This document shows positions 8,383 through 16,555 of a stretch of DNA of 64,000 nt, piece by piece (position 1 is the stretch's first letter; every line of letters starts with the position of its first letter). A program made the position numbers and the translations under genes. The notes beneath the pieces were generated by a model. The model worked only from the letters and a program-made list of their open reading frames with translations, searched no databases and was not told where the DNA came from. Source of the DNA: Chryseobacterium sp. G0201 (GTDB lineage Bacteria > Bacteroidota > Bacteroidia > Flavobacteriales > Weeksellaceae); the NCBI RefSeq assembly GCF_003815655.1, contig NZ_CP033917.1, forward strand, positions 4,092,001 through 4,156,000. Direction: 5' to 3'.

Positions 8383-8937
8383 ATGGAAGAATTAGATCTT
8401 ATAGTAGAAACTGTAAAACAAGACATGGAGGCAGCTATTAAGCATTTGGATCATGCATTTCAAAGAATTAGAGCAGGACGTGCATCTACATCTATGGTTC
8501 AGGATGTTATGGTAGAATATTACGGAGCTCCGACTCCTATTAACCAAGTTGCAAACGTTTCTGTTCCTGATGCTATGACTATCTCTATTCAACCTTGGGA
8601 TAGAACTGCAATTGGCGCGATAGAAAAAGCTATTATCAACTCTAACTTAGGTTTTGCACCTTCTAACAACGGGGAAAATATTATCCTTAACGTACCGCCT
8701 TTAACAGAGGAAAGAAGAAGAGATTTGGCAAAACAGGCTAAAGCAGAAACTGAAGATACAAAAATCGTTGTAAGAAACGCAAGACAAAATGGTTTGAAAG
8801 AACTTAAAAGATTGGAAGGTGTTTCTGAGGACGTTATAAAAGGAGTGGAAGAAGATATCCAGACTCTTACAGACAAGCACGTAAAGGCTTGCGACGACCA
8901 TCTTAAAGTAAAAGAAGCTGAAATTATGAAAGTATAA
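8383..8937 (+). CDS. frr: Ribosome recycling factor
   Basis: 184 residues from the ATG at 8383, the normal length for RRF, which splits post-termination ribosomes together with EF-G. The N-terminal helix (MEAAIKHLDHAFQRIRAGRAS), the central PTPINQVANVSVPDA domain and the C-terminal RKEL-type helical arm are present. The frame stays open upstream to 8308, but that stretch translates the intergenic heptad repeat and is not conserved RRF sequence, so I rejected the longer start. Confidence 0.95.
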   Translation: MEELDLIVETVKQDMEAAIKHLDHAFQRIRAGRASTSMVQDVMVEYYGAPTPINQVANVSVPDAMTISIQPWDRTAIGAIEKAIINSNLGFAPSNNGENIILNVPPLTEERRRDLAKQAKAETEDTKIVVRNARQNGLKELKRLEGVSEDVIKGVEEDIQTLTDKHVKACDDHLKVKEAEIMKV

Positions 8938-8955
8938 TTTTCAGTTTTTGAAAAT

Positions 8956-8989
8956 AAAAAGAGGTTCCAAATTTTTGGAGCCTCTTTTT
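8956..8989 (+). terminator. Rho-independent terminator after frr
   Basis: A 16-bp stem with one G-U pair (AAAAAGAGGTTCCAAA with TTTGGAGCCTCTTTTT), small loop and T-tract. It ends the pyrH-frr unit and, because the stem is flanked by A and T runs, may also serve the convergent gene at 9009. Confidence 0.85.
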
Positions 8990-9008
8990 GTTTATGTGAA
9001 ATTTAGAA

Positions 9009-9794
9009 TTATTTACAGTTTTCGTTGTAATCGTAGATCACTTCGTTTACGATAGATAATTTGTCTACTGTTGCATTTTTGATTTCATCTCTGATGAATT
9101 TTCCAAGACCACTTCTTTGCTTTTCTTCATTTTTTAAAGATCCGTATTCACCTTTTGCGGCTTTAGCTTTTGTGAAAGGGCAGTCAGCAATGGCAATTTT
9201 TACTTTTGCAGGCGTAAAATCTTCAACTTTTCCTCCTTTTTTTGAGTAAACATAATCAGGATTATTCATTAGCCTTTCCGTTTCCTGTCTCGTGATCGCT
9301 TGTGAACTGTTTGCTGAAATCGATGTTGGATAACCATACATTTTATAAACTCTGATCTTTCCTTCTGTCACAACTTCTGCAAACTGTGAAGTTCTTGTAA
9401 GGTTATTTAGTGCTTTAAATCCTGCTCCTAAACCTGTTGAGCTTTCGGAACTGTTAAGTGCTTCTCTAGTATTGGTATATTTTATTGATTGAAAAACTCG
9501 TGGTGTATCGCCCTCATACAACATATATTCTTTAATATCATCGGCATCATAAGTTTTAAATTTGATCTTGTTTTTCACTTTATCAATGTCGGCAACAGCG
9601 GCAAATTTTACTTTTAACTGATTTTGCCACGGACTGGAATAACCTCCATTTAAATGCACAACGCCTTCAACTTTCTTTCCGGATTTATCAATGATGTATC
9701 CGTATTTTTCACCATTATAAGTGGTAGTTTCTTCCTGAGCATAAATATTCAGAGAGAAAAGCCCGAATAAGCCAATTAGTAATAATTTCTTCAT
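9009..9794 (-). CDS. Secreted hypothetical protein
   Basis: 261 residues with a clear signal peptide (MKKLLLIGLFGLFSLNIYAQ). The mature part is soluble, begins TTTYNGEKYGYIIDKSGKKVEG and carries few cysteines, one near the end (YNENCK). No catalytic motif stands out. It sits alone between the frr terminator and the lptF gene, about 140 bases downstream of the lptF stop. Probably periplasmic or surface-exposed; function unknown. Confidence 0.7.
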   Translation of the reverse strand: MKKLLLIGLFGLFSLNIYAQEETTTYNGEKYGYIIDKSGKKVEGVVHLNGGYSSPWQNQLKVKFAAVADIDKVKNKIKFKTYDADDIKEYMLYEGDTPRVFQSIKYTNTREALNSSESSTGLGAGFKALNNLTRTSQFAEVVTEGKIRVYKMYGYPTSISANSSQAITRQETERLMNNPDYVYSKKGGKVEDFTPAKVKIAIADCPFTKAKAAKGEYGSLKNEEKQRSGLGKFIRDEIKNATVDKLSIVNEVIYDYNENCK

Positions 9795-9934
9795 ACAATT
9801 TTAATTAATTTCCGTAAAGATAATTTTTTATATTTAAATGAATATTTGGGCGAAAAAAATCAACAAACGCATAAAAAAAGATCCAGAAAAATCTGAATCT
9901 TTATATTTAAAATATTTTAATTTTTCAATTAAAA

Positions 9935-11389
9935 CTATTGATATCTCGTATGCTCTTTACTTTTCGAGAACCTTTTTGTAATAGGTTTGAATAGTGCCTT
10001 GTATTTTTCAGCATCAAACAATTGCGAATCGGTAAGCGCCTTATAGGTCATCCAAACTCCAAAAGGGAAAAGAATGATATTCGGAAGCCAGGCCGCCAGA
10101 TAAGGGTTCATTTTTCCTGCCCAGGCAATGTTTTCAACCCCAACATTTATAATGTAAAATATAATGAAAATTACAATCGCAATGATGACAGGAAGTCCCA
10201 TTCCTCCTTTTCTGATGATTGAGCCCAAACTCGCTCCGATAAGAAAGAATATAATACATGTGAATGAATAGGTCACAATTCTTTGCTGATAAATAACCAC
10301 TTTACTAAAGTATTTTACATTCGGGCTTATATCGTTATTTTTTGTTTCTAAAGTTGTTTTTAAATTATCCAATCTGTTATGAGCGTTATAGATCATATCC
10401 AGTTTTTTGTCACTTTTTACGGTATCTAGTTTAATCTGAGCTTTTGGAACTGCTTTAGATTTATTCTGATCCATATATGTTATGACAGAATTGGCTTGGT
10501 TTAGGGCATCATTACTCGCTGAAATAAAGAATATTTCGTTATCCTTCTTGCTTTTATCAATCGTTTTATTAAGCTGATTGAAGGTCTGGAAACGGTAATC
10601 ATCTGTAATCTGCTCTTCCTCGATAGCTTTATTAATGATTTCACTAATATCAAAATGCGATGTTAATGTATCAAATTTAATTGCCTGGTCGGGCTGTTTT
10701 AACCTTACATTATCTCCTTTTCCTCCAAAATCATCTTCAAAAATATATCCGTTGTAAAGAACTAATTTTAAATAATTCTTGTTGGCAGCAGGAACAAATT
10801 TCCCTTTTTGTGCTACAATCGATTGCTGATTTTCGTACGTACTCGCTTTTCTGTGAACGAAAACGCCTTCAATATTTTCGCCGTTTTCACCGTAAATTTT
10901 ATCAAACTTCACCATGTAACCGGGAAGCTGATCGATAAACTGTCCGGGAGTAAAGTTCAGTGCTGGTTTTGTCTGAGCAATATTAAAAAGCATATTCTTT
11001 GCCTTTCTCTGGAAATCCGGAATGATATTATTCGAAAAGAAAAACAGCATAATTGCCAGCGCAGTAGAAACTCCCAAAAGAGGCATCATTACTCTGGTTA
11101 AAGAAATTCCGGCAGCCTTCATTGCAGCAAGCTCGTACCGTTCCCCAAATTCACCGAAAGACATAATACTCGCCAAAAGGATGGTAAGCGGTAAAACCAT
11201 ACTTATTACACTCACCCCAAGGTAGAACAGCAATTTAAGAATCTGCCAATAGCTTAATCCTTTGCCCATAAACTGCCCCAACTGAACCCAGATAATGTTT
11301 ACAATAAATATGAAAAACAATACGCTGAATATAAAGAAAAACGGTCCAAAGAAGGTTTTTATGATATATCGGTCTAGTATTTTTAACAT
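9935..11389 (-). CDS. LptF/LptG-family lipopolysaccharide export permease
   Basis: 484 residues of the YjgP/YjgQ family. Three N-terminal transmembrane segments (starting LDRYIIKTFFGPFFFIFSV) and three C-terminal ones flank a large periplasmic beta-jellyroll region (about residues 130-370). The E-R-YELAAMKAAG cytoplasmic coupling helix is visible near residue 77. It is the transmembrane subunit of the LptBFG ABC exporter that extracts LPS from the inner membrane. It follows ftsK and lolA on the same strand; a hairpin at 11405-11434 may separate it from them. Confidence 0.88.
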   Translation of the reverse strand: MLKILDRYIIKTFFGPFFFIFSVLFFIFIVNIIWVQLGQFMGKGLSYWQILKLLFYLGVSVISMVLPLTILLASIMSFGEFGERYELAAMKAAGISLTRVMMPLLGVSTALAIMLFFFSNNIIPDFQRKAKNMLFNIAQTKPALNFTPGQFIDQLPGYMVKFDKIYGENGENIEGVFVHRKASTYENQQSIVAQKGKFVPAANKNYLKLVLYNGYIFEDDFGGKGDNVRLKQPDQAIKFDTLTSHFDISEIINKAIEEEQITDDYRFQTFNQLNKTIDKSKKDNEIFFISASNDALNQANSVITYMDQNKSKAVPKAQIKLDTVKSDKKLDMIYNAHNRLDNLKTTLETKNNDISPNVKYFSKVVIYQQRIVTYSFTCIIFFLIGASLGSIIRKGGMGLPVIIAIVIFIIFYIINVGVENIAWAGKMNPYLAAWLPNIILFPFGVWMTYKALTDSQLFDAEKYKALFKPITKRFSKSKEHTRYQ

Positions 11390-11404
11390 TCGCCAAAATT
11401 AATG

Positions 11405-11434
11405 AAAAAGCCACAAAGTTTTCTTTGTGACTCT
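11405..11434 (-). terminator. Probable terminator or attenuator hairpin upstream of lptF/G
   Basis: Read on the minus strand, a 10-bp stem (AGTCACAAAG with CTTTGTGGCT) is followed by TTTTT. It stands just after lolA and only ~16 bases before the lptF/G start codon, so it could end the ftsK-lolA message or tune read-through into lptF/G. Confidence 0.55.
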
Positions 11435-11468
11435 ATATTTTATTATTTTTTTATCATTAAGTAAAAAC

Positions 11469-11533
11469 GCGAAATCGTAAAACAGCAAATTTGCTTTTGA
11501 ATAATTGATTCTGATGCGGTTCTCCGATTTCGC
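11469..11533. repeat. Nested inverted repeat in the lolA-lptF/G gap
   Basis: GCGAAATCG at 11469-11477 is perfectly complementary to CGATTTCGC at 11525-11533. A second perfect palindrome, AGCAAATTTGCT, lies inside at 11484-11495. Together they could form a branched hairpin or cruciform between the lolA stop and the lptF/G hairpin. No function is evident. Confidence 0.5.
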
Positions 11534-11545
11534 TATTTTGCTTTT

Positions 11546-12193
11546 TTATAGTTCTGTGATAACGTAATTTTTGTATTTATTCTTATCAAATACAAACATA
11601 TTGGCATCAAGAGCCTGATTTTCTTTATATTCTTTAATGGCTATTACAGCAACGTCTTTGTTATTTCCATGCTGTTCTAGTTTTACCATTTGTTTTTTAG
11701 CAGAATCTACAAAAATGTAGACATATTTTAATCCGTTTGCTTTTACGGGAGTTAATTTAATGAAATCTGTATTTACTCCGTTTACATTTTTCTTTCCATC
11801 ATACGTTACATTATAATCATTTCTGTAGGTAGAAAGATAGTTGATAGGGGAGAACATAGTGCTGCTTGCGTTTGGTTTTGCAACAGTAACCTCCATATCT
11901 TCTGTATTGATGTTGTAAATTTTACTTCCGTCGAAGATTTGTTCCGTATCCATGATCTTCAATTTGTATTTGTCTCCTGCGGCATAATAAATTCCCGGCT
12001 CTGTTTTTCCAACCGCCCCGTTTACTCCACTACCGAAAGAAAACTTAAAATAGGTGTTCTTTTTAGACTTATAATTTGCTGTGATGTCGTCTAATATTTT
12101 TTTAGCCTTAGCATCAATTTTTTGTGCACTGGTAAATCCAACTGCTCCTATTACAAATCCTCCTAATATTATTTTTGAAATACTGTTTTTCAT
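11546..12193 (-). CDS. lolA: LolA-like outer-membrane lipoprotein carrier
   Basis: 215 residues with a signal peptide (SKIILGGFVIGAVGFTSAQ). The LolA fold begins with a helix (DAKAKKILDDITANYKSKK) followed by an open beta-barrel that would carry lipoproteins across the periplasm. Typical stretches are QIFDGSKIYNIN and LKYVYIFVDSAKKQMVKLE. It lies between ftsK (64 bases upstream) and lptF/G, a gene order common in Bacteroidota. The family call rests on layout and context because LolA sequences are weakly conserved. Confidence 0.82.
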   Translation of the reverse strand: MKNSISKIILGGFVIGAVGFTSAQKIDAKAKKILDDITANYKSKKNTYFKFSFGSGVNGAVGKTEPGIYYAAGDKYKLKIMDTEQIFDGSKIYNINTEDMEVTVAKPNASSTMFSPINYLSTYRNDYNVTYDGKKNVNGVNTDFIKLTPVKANGLKYVYIFVDSAKKQMVKLEQHGNNKDVAVIAIKEYKENQALDANMFVFDKNKYKNYVITEL

Positions 12194-12257
12194 TTTTTTA
12201 ATTTTATACTCTTAAACATTCCCAACTTCAAAAGGTGTCGTCAAATGACATTTACTT

Positions 12258-14783
12258 TTATCTACGTAAATCTTCCAAAAACTGTTCCAAAGAATGAAGA
12301 TCACTGATAATCACTTCTCTAGCTTTTGCTCCATTGAAACCTCCTACAATACCGCTTGCTTCCAACTGATCCATGATTCTTCCTGCTCTGTTGTACCCTA
12401 ATTTCAACTGTCTCTGAAGCATTGATGTAGAGCCCTGTTGAGTTGAAACAATAATTCTAGCTGCATCTTCAAACAAAGCATCTTTTTCATTCGGGTCAAA
12501 AGCACCGACATTGCTTGTAGCTTCCTCAGAAACATATTCCGGAAGGATAAATGCAGAAGCATATCCTTTTTGTTCACCAATAAATTCTGCAACCCTTTCC
12601 ACTTCCGGAGTATCTATGAAAGCACATTGAAGTCTTAAAATTTCATTTCCGTTAAAATAAAGCATATCACCTTTACCAATCAACTGATCTGCTCCCGGAG
12701 AATCCAAAATCGTTCTTGAATCCACACTTGAAATTACTCTAAACGCCGCTCTAGCAGGGAAGTTAGCCTTAATCATACCTGTAATTACGTTTACAGAAGG
12801 TCTTTGTGTTGCAACAATTAAATGGATTCCTACTGCTCTTGCTAACTGTGCTAATCTTGCAATTGGTAATTCAACTTCTTTTCCGGCAGTCATAATTAGA
12901 TCTGCAAACTCATCCACAACTAAAACGATGTAAGGTAAATAACGGTGACCGTTTTCAGGGTTTAATTTTCTTTCCGTGAATTTTTTATTGTATTCCTTTA
13001 AGTTTTTACAGAAAGCATTTTTAAGCAAATCATATCGTTGATCCATCTCTACACAAAGAGAGTTCAGTGTATTGATTACTTTATTGGTATCTGTAATAAT
13101 GGCATCTTCAGAATCCGGAAGTTTTGCTAAATAATGTCTCTCAATTTTTGAATATAAAGAAAGTTCCACTTTTTTAGGATCAACCATTACGAATTTCAAT
13201 TCACTCGGATGTTTCTTGTAGAGTAGGGAAGTAAGGATCGCATTGATCCCAACCGATTTACCCTGACCAGTAGCACCCGCCATCAATAAGTGAGGCATTT
13301 TTGAAAGGTCGGCCATGAAAATTTCGTTAGAAATAGTCTTTCCGAAAACAACAGGAAGATCCATATCCGTATTTTGGAATTTATGAGATCCGATTACAGA
13401 ACGCATAGAAACCATCGTAGGATTTTTTCTTGGAACTTCAATTCCGATCGTTCCTTTTCCTGGCATTGGTGCAATAATTCTGATTCCTAATGCTGAAAGA
13501 TTCAAAGCAATGTCATCTTGTAACTTTTTAATTGCAGAAACTCTGATTCCTGCTTCCGGTACAATTTCGTATAATGTAACGGTTGGTCCGATCGTTGCTT
13601 TAATTTCAGAAATTCCAACGTTGAAATTCTTTAAAAGGCCAACGATCTTATTTTTATTTTCTTCTAATTCTTCTTTATTAATAGAAATTTCCTCGTTACC
13701 ATAGTCTTTCAACAGATCTACTGTCGGCATTTGGAAATTAGCCAAGTCTAATTTATGATCATAAAGTCCGTGCTTATCAACGAGATCTTTAGATTTTCTG
13801 TCAGATTCATCCAAAATATCAATAACCGGAGCAACTTCTACGTTGAATTTAATATCTTCTTTAACGACAGGTTTTGGAGGGTTAATGTCAAATGCATCTT
13901 CCGGAGTTGAAACCGGAACAGCAGGTTTTGTATTAAGATTTAAACTGACAGATGATTGTGAAAAATCATTTTTATCTTCTTCAAATGAAGTGTGATTTGG
14001 AGTTGTGATCGTTTCTAAATTTGTTGAAACAGGAACCTCAGGGAATCCTTTTGGAACACTTACAGGTTCTTCAACTTTTATTTTCTGCGTTGTATCTGTC
14101 ACAGAAACATGAGATGGCGTTTCCGAGATCTCTTCTTCCAACTCTTCATCGGCTTCAAAGTTTTCCTCAGAATTTGGCATCATAGATTTTACCTTTCCGA
14201 TCGTATTTTCATTGATCTTATCCAATTTTGCTTTCACAGAACTTGGACGAAGATTAAATTCTAAAATAAAATACAGTGCAATACTGGCTACTAAAACAGT
14301 CCAAAGACCAACACTTCCAATGATGGCATTCAAAGAATCCATGATCTGGTAACCGTAAACTCCACTTAAAACTCCTTGTCCTTTAGTGATCGCTCCAAAT
14401 AAAACGGGAAGCCAGCAGATAAAAAATAAAGAGTGACCAAAGGTCATCCAAGGCTTAAACATCTTCTTTTTAAGGATCATCGTTCCTGTCACCATAACAA
14501 GGAATGCTATAATAAATGAGGCAACTCCTATGCTTTCAAAAATGAAGAGATTACCGAGCCAGTCACCCAGTTTTCCAAAAATATTTGAAGATTTTATACT
14601 CTTATCGAGCATTGTTCCTGCCTGGCTTTGATCTGATTTCCAATTCATTAAATAAGAAATGAACGAGAAAACAAGCACCACAGAAAAAAGGATGAAAGTA
14701 AGCCCTATAAATATACGTGGCTTGGATAAAGTTCTGCCTTTGTCAGGCGATTCCGGCTGTTGTTTTTGTGTCTTTTTGTCCAT
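12258..14783 (-). CDS. ftsK: FtsK/SpoIIIE-type DNA translocase
   Basis: 841 residues. An N-terminal membrane domain with about four helices (residues ~25-175), an acidic linker, and a C-terminal RecA-like motor. The Walker A box GATGQGKS is near residue 501 and the Walker B box LVVDEFADL near residue 619; ATQRPSVNVITG is typical of the family. The last ~65 residues (STSMLQRQLKLGYNRAGRIMD) form the winged-helix gamma domain that reads polarity sequences. It pumps chromosomal DNA through the septum and supports dif recombination. Confidence 0.95.
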   Translation of the reverse strand: MDKKTQKQQPESPDKGRTLSKPRIFIGLTFILFSVVLVFSFISYLMNWKSDQSQAGTMLDKSIKSSNIFGKLGDWLGNLFIFESIGVASFIIAFLVMVTGTMILKKKMFKPWMTFGHSLFFICWLPVLFGAITKGQGVLSGVYGYQIMDSLNAIIGSVGLWTVLVASIALYFILEFNLRPSSVKAKLDKINENTIGKVKSMMPNSEENFEADEELEEEISETPSHVSVTDTTQKIKVEEPVSVPKGFPEVPVSTNLETITTPNHTSFEEDKNDFSQSSVSLNLNTKPAVPVSTPEDAFDINPPKPVVKEDIKFNVEVAPVIDILDESDRKSKDLVDKHGLYDHKLDLANFQMPTVDLLKDYGNEEISINKEELEENKNKIVGLLKNFNVGISEIKATIGPTVTLYEIVPEAGIRVSAIKKLQDDIALNLSALGIRIIAPMPGKGTIGIEVPRKNPTMVSMRSVIGSHKFQNTDMDLPVVFGKTISNEIFMADLSKMPHLLMAGATGQGKSVGINAILTSLLYKKHPSELKFVMVDPKKVELSLYSKIERHYLAKLPDSEDAIITDTNKVINTLNSLCVEMDQRYDLLKNAFCKNLKEYNKKFTERKLNPENGHRYLPYIVLVVDEFADLIMTAGKEVELPIARLAQLARAVGIHLIVATQRPSVNVITGMIKANFPARAAFRVISSVDSRTILDSPGADQLIGKGDMLYFNGNEILRLQCAFIDTPEVERVAEFIGEQKGYASAFILPEYVSEEATSNVGAFDPNEKDALFEDAARIIVSTQQGSTSMLQRQLKLGYNRAGRIMDQLEASGIVGGFNGAKAREVIISDLHSLEQFLEDLRR

Positions 14784-14970
14784 AATATCAATGTTGGCAA
14801 ATTTAGTGTTTTTTCAATACCAATGAATGTTTTTTAATCAAAATAGAACTGTAAATTATGTTAATTTTTTTAAAATAAAGTTCACTTTTAAAAGGAAATA
14901 TCAATAAATTTTAAAACTATTGGTGTGATAAATGAATTTTATTTACAAAAATTTGAGATAAAATGCTTTT

Positions 14971-14984
14971 TTGAACTAGTTCAA
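14971..14984. promoter_or_regulatory. Perfect FNR/CRP-like palindrome upstream of the hydrolase gene
   Basis: TTGAACTAGTTCAA is a perfect 14-bp palindrome that fits TTGA-N6-TCAA, the half-site layout of FNR-type regulators. A TAAATTTG -7 box lies at 15007-15014, placing the palindrome centre near -40, an activator position. The nearest TTTG (14989-14992) is only 14 bases from the -7 box, too close for a normal -33, which fits an activator-dependent promoter. The Crp/Fnr gene at 15779 is the obvious candidate protein. Confidence 0.6.
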
Positions 14985-15041
14985 TTTTTTTGAATTGAAG
15001 GCTCTATAAATTTGCATCATAATAATTAAACAAAAGAAATT

Positions 15042-15680
15042 ATGAAAAATTTATTTAAAATCGCAATGACCATCTGTTTGGTCTTCGTTTCATTAATAAA
15101 AATTAACGCTCAAAAAAAAAGAAACATGGAAAATACAGCATTATTAATCATTGATGTTCAAAATGACTATTTCAAAGGAGGAAATATGGAATTGATAGGA
15201 TACGAAGCGGCAGGTAAAAATACAAAACAGGTTTTAGAGTATTTCAGAGCCAAAAATTTACCGGTTATTCATATCAAACATATTGCTACACAGGAAGGCG
15301 CAACATTCTTTTTACCTAATACTTCAGGTGCTGAGATTAATTCGGTAGTTGCTCCGAAAGAAGGTGAAAAAATTATTACAAAGAATTACCCAAACAGCTT
15401 CAGAGAAACAGAATTGTTATCTTATCTGCAGTCTAAAGGAATTAAAAATCTTGTTATCACAGGAATGATGACGGATGTTTGTGTAGACGCGACAGTAAGA
15501 GCAGCAATGGATCTTGGATTCAGCAACACGGTTATCGGAGACGCTGTAGCAACAAGAGACAGAGAATTGTACGGAAAAACTGTGACGGCTTCCGATATCA
15601 ACAGATCTTATCTTGCAGGAATGACAGCTTTAGGAAATTTATACGCTAAAGTTGTAACAACAAAGGAATTTTTGAAGTAG
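15042..15680 (+). CDS. Secreted isochorismatase-family cysteine hydrolase
   Basis: 212 residues with a signal peptide (MKNLFKIAMTICLVFVSLIKINAQ) followed by the isochorismatase fold. The catalytic triad is visible: Asp in LLIIDVQNDY, Lys in ITKNYPNSF, and Cys at about residue 147 in MTDVCVDAT. Such enzymes hydrolyse amides or related bonds (nicotinamidase-like); the substrate is unknown. Export of this fold is unusual. An internal ATG (MENTALLIID, about residue 29) would give a cytoplasmic form, but the upstream start has a promoter and a convincing signal sequence. It is followed by a Crp/Fnr gene. Confidence 0.85.
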   Translation: MKNLFKIAMTICLVFVSLIKINAQKKRNMENTALLIIDVQNDYFKGGNMELIGYEAAGKNTKQVLEYFRAKNLPVIHIKHIATQEGATFFLPNTSGAEINSVVAPKEGEKIITKNYPNSFRETELLSYLQSKGIKNLVITGMMTDVCVDATVRAAMDLGFSNTVIGDAVATRDRELYGKTVTASDINRSYLAGMTALGNLYAKVVTTKEFLK

Positions 15681-15704
15681 TAAAAAATCAAATAAGTTTT
15701 ATTT

Positions 15705-15740
15705 AATGAAGATGCCAAATCTGGTGTCTTCATTTTGTTT
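15705..15740 (+). terminator. Terminator after the isochorismatase-family gene
   Basis: A 12-bp stem with two wobble pairs (AATGAAGATGCC with GGTGTCTTCATT), a 6-base loop and a short T-rich tail. It separates the hydrolase from the regulator gene, which has its own TAAATTTG box at 15754-15761. Confidence 0.7.
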
Positions 15741-15778
15741 AATATAAAATCAATAAATTTGTTTCATACACAAATTAT

Positions 15779-16363
15779 ATGTTTCAGATCTTAAAAAACA
15801 ATATCAGCAGATACATTGATCTTTCTGATGAAGAATTTCAACGTTTTTCAGAACCATTTGAACTTAAAAAATTCAACAGGAAAGAAACTGCATTGAGAGA
15901 AGGAGATTATTGTCTTTTTGAAGGATTTGTTCTGAATGGATGTTTTAAAGTGTATTTTTTGACAGAAGACGGATTCGAACAGACGTTATATTTTGCAGTA
16001 GAAAATTGGTGGATTACAGATATTGACAGTTTGATCAACAATGTTCCAAGTACGTTAAATATTGAAGCTTTGGAAGAAAGCGAAGTTTTAATGATCTCGA
16101 AAAAAGACAAAGAAAAGTTATATGAAACAATGCCACAAGTTGAAAAGCTATTTCGTATTATGAATCAGAATTCTTCTGTTGCGTTACAAAGACGGATTCT
16201 TTCTTTGATGAACAAAACCGCAGACAAACGCTATCTTGAATTTCTGGAAAAATATCCTGGCCTGGAACAAAAAATAACCCAACAGCAAGTTGCTTCTTAT
16301 CTGGGAATTTCTCATGAATTTTTAAGTAAAATCAGAAAGAAAACGACATTAGGAAATAGATAA
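15779..16363 (+). CDS. Crp/Fnr-family transcriptional regulator
   Basis: 194 residues. An N-terminal cyclic-nucleotide-binding-like beta-roll (about residues 25-115; FNRKETALREGDYCLFEGFVLNGCF) precedes a dimerisation helix and a C-terminal winged helix (TQQQVASYLGISHEFLSKIRKK). There is no FNR-type cysteine cluster, so oxygen sensing through [4Fe-4S] is unlikely. The recognition helix keeps Glu and Ser at the positions FNR uses to read TTGA, with Lys in place of Arg. A TTGA-N6-TCAA palindrome sits upstream of the neighbouring hydrolase gene, its likely target. Confidence 0.87.
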   Translation: MFQILKNNISRYIDLSDEEFQRFSEPFELKKFNRKETALREGDYCLFEGFVLNGCFKVYFLTEDGFEQTLYFAVENWWITDIDSLINNVPSTLNIEALEESEVLMISKKDKEKLYETMPQVEKLFRIMNQNSSVALQRRILSLMNKTADKRYLEFLEKYPGLEQKITQQQVASYLGISHEFLSKIRKKTTLGNR

Positions 16364-16555
16364 CCTCAATCATAGATATAGCTTTTTTATATTCACATTT
16401 TCAGGCTATTTGGTTTTGAATTTTCCTCAATTTATTTTTGCTTATTAAGAATGTTTCAAAATAGCGAATATACGCTTCAAAGTGACAAAAAACAGCTTTT
16501 TTTATCCTCTTTGTGGTTTATCATCCTTATTTTTGCATGTCAAGTAAAATAAATC

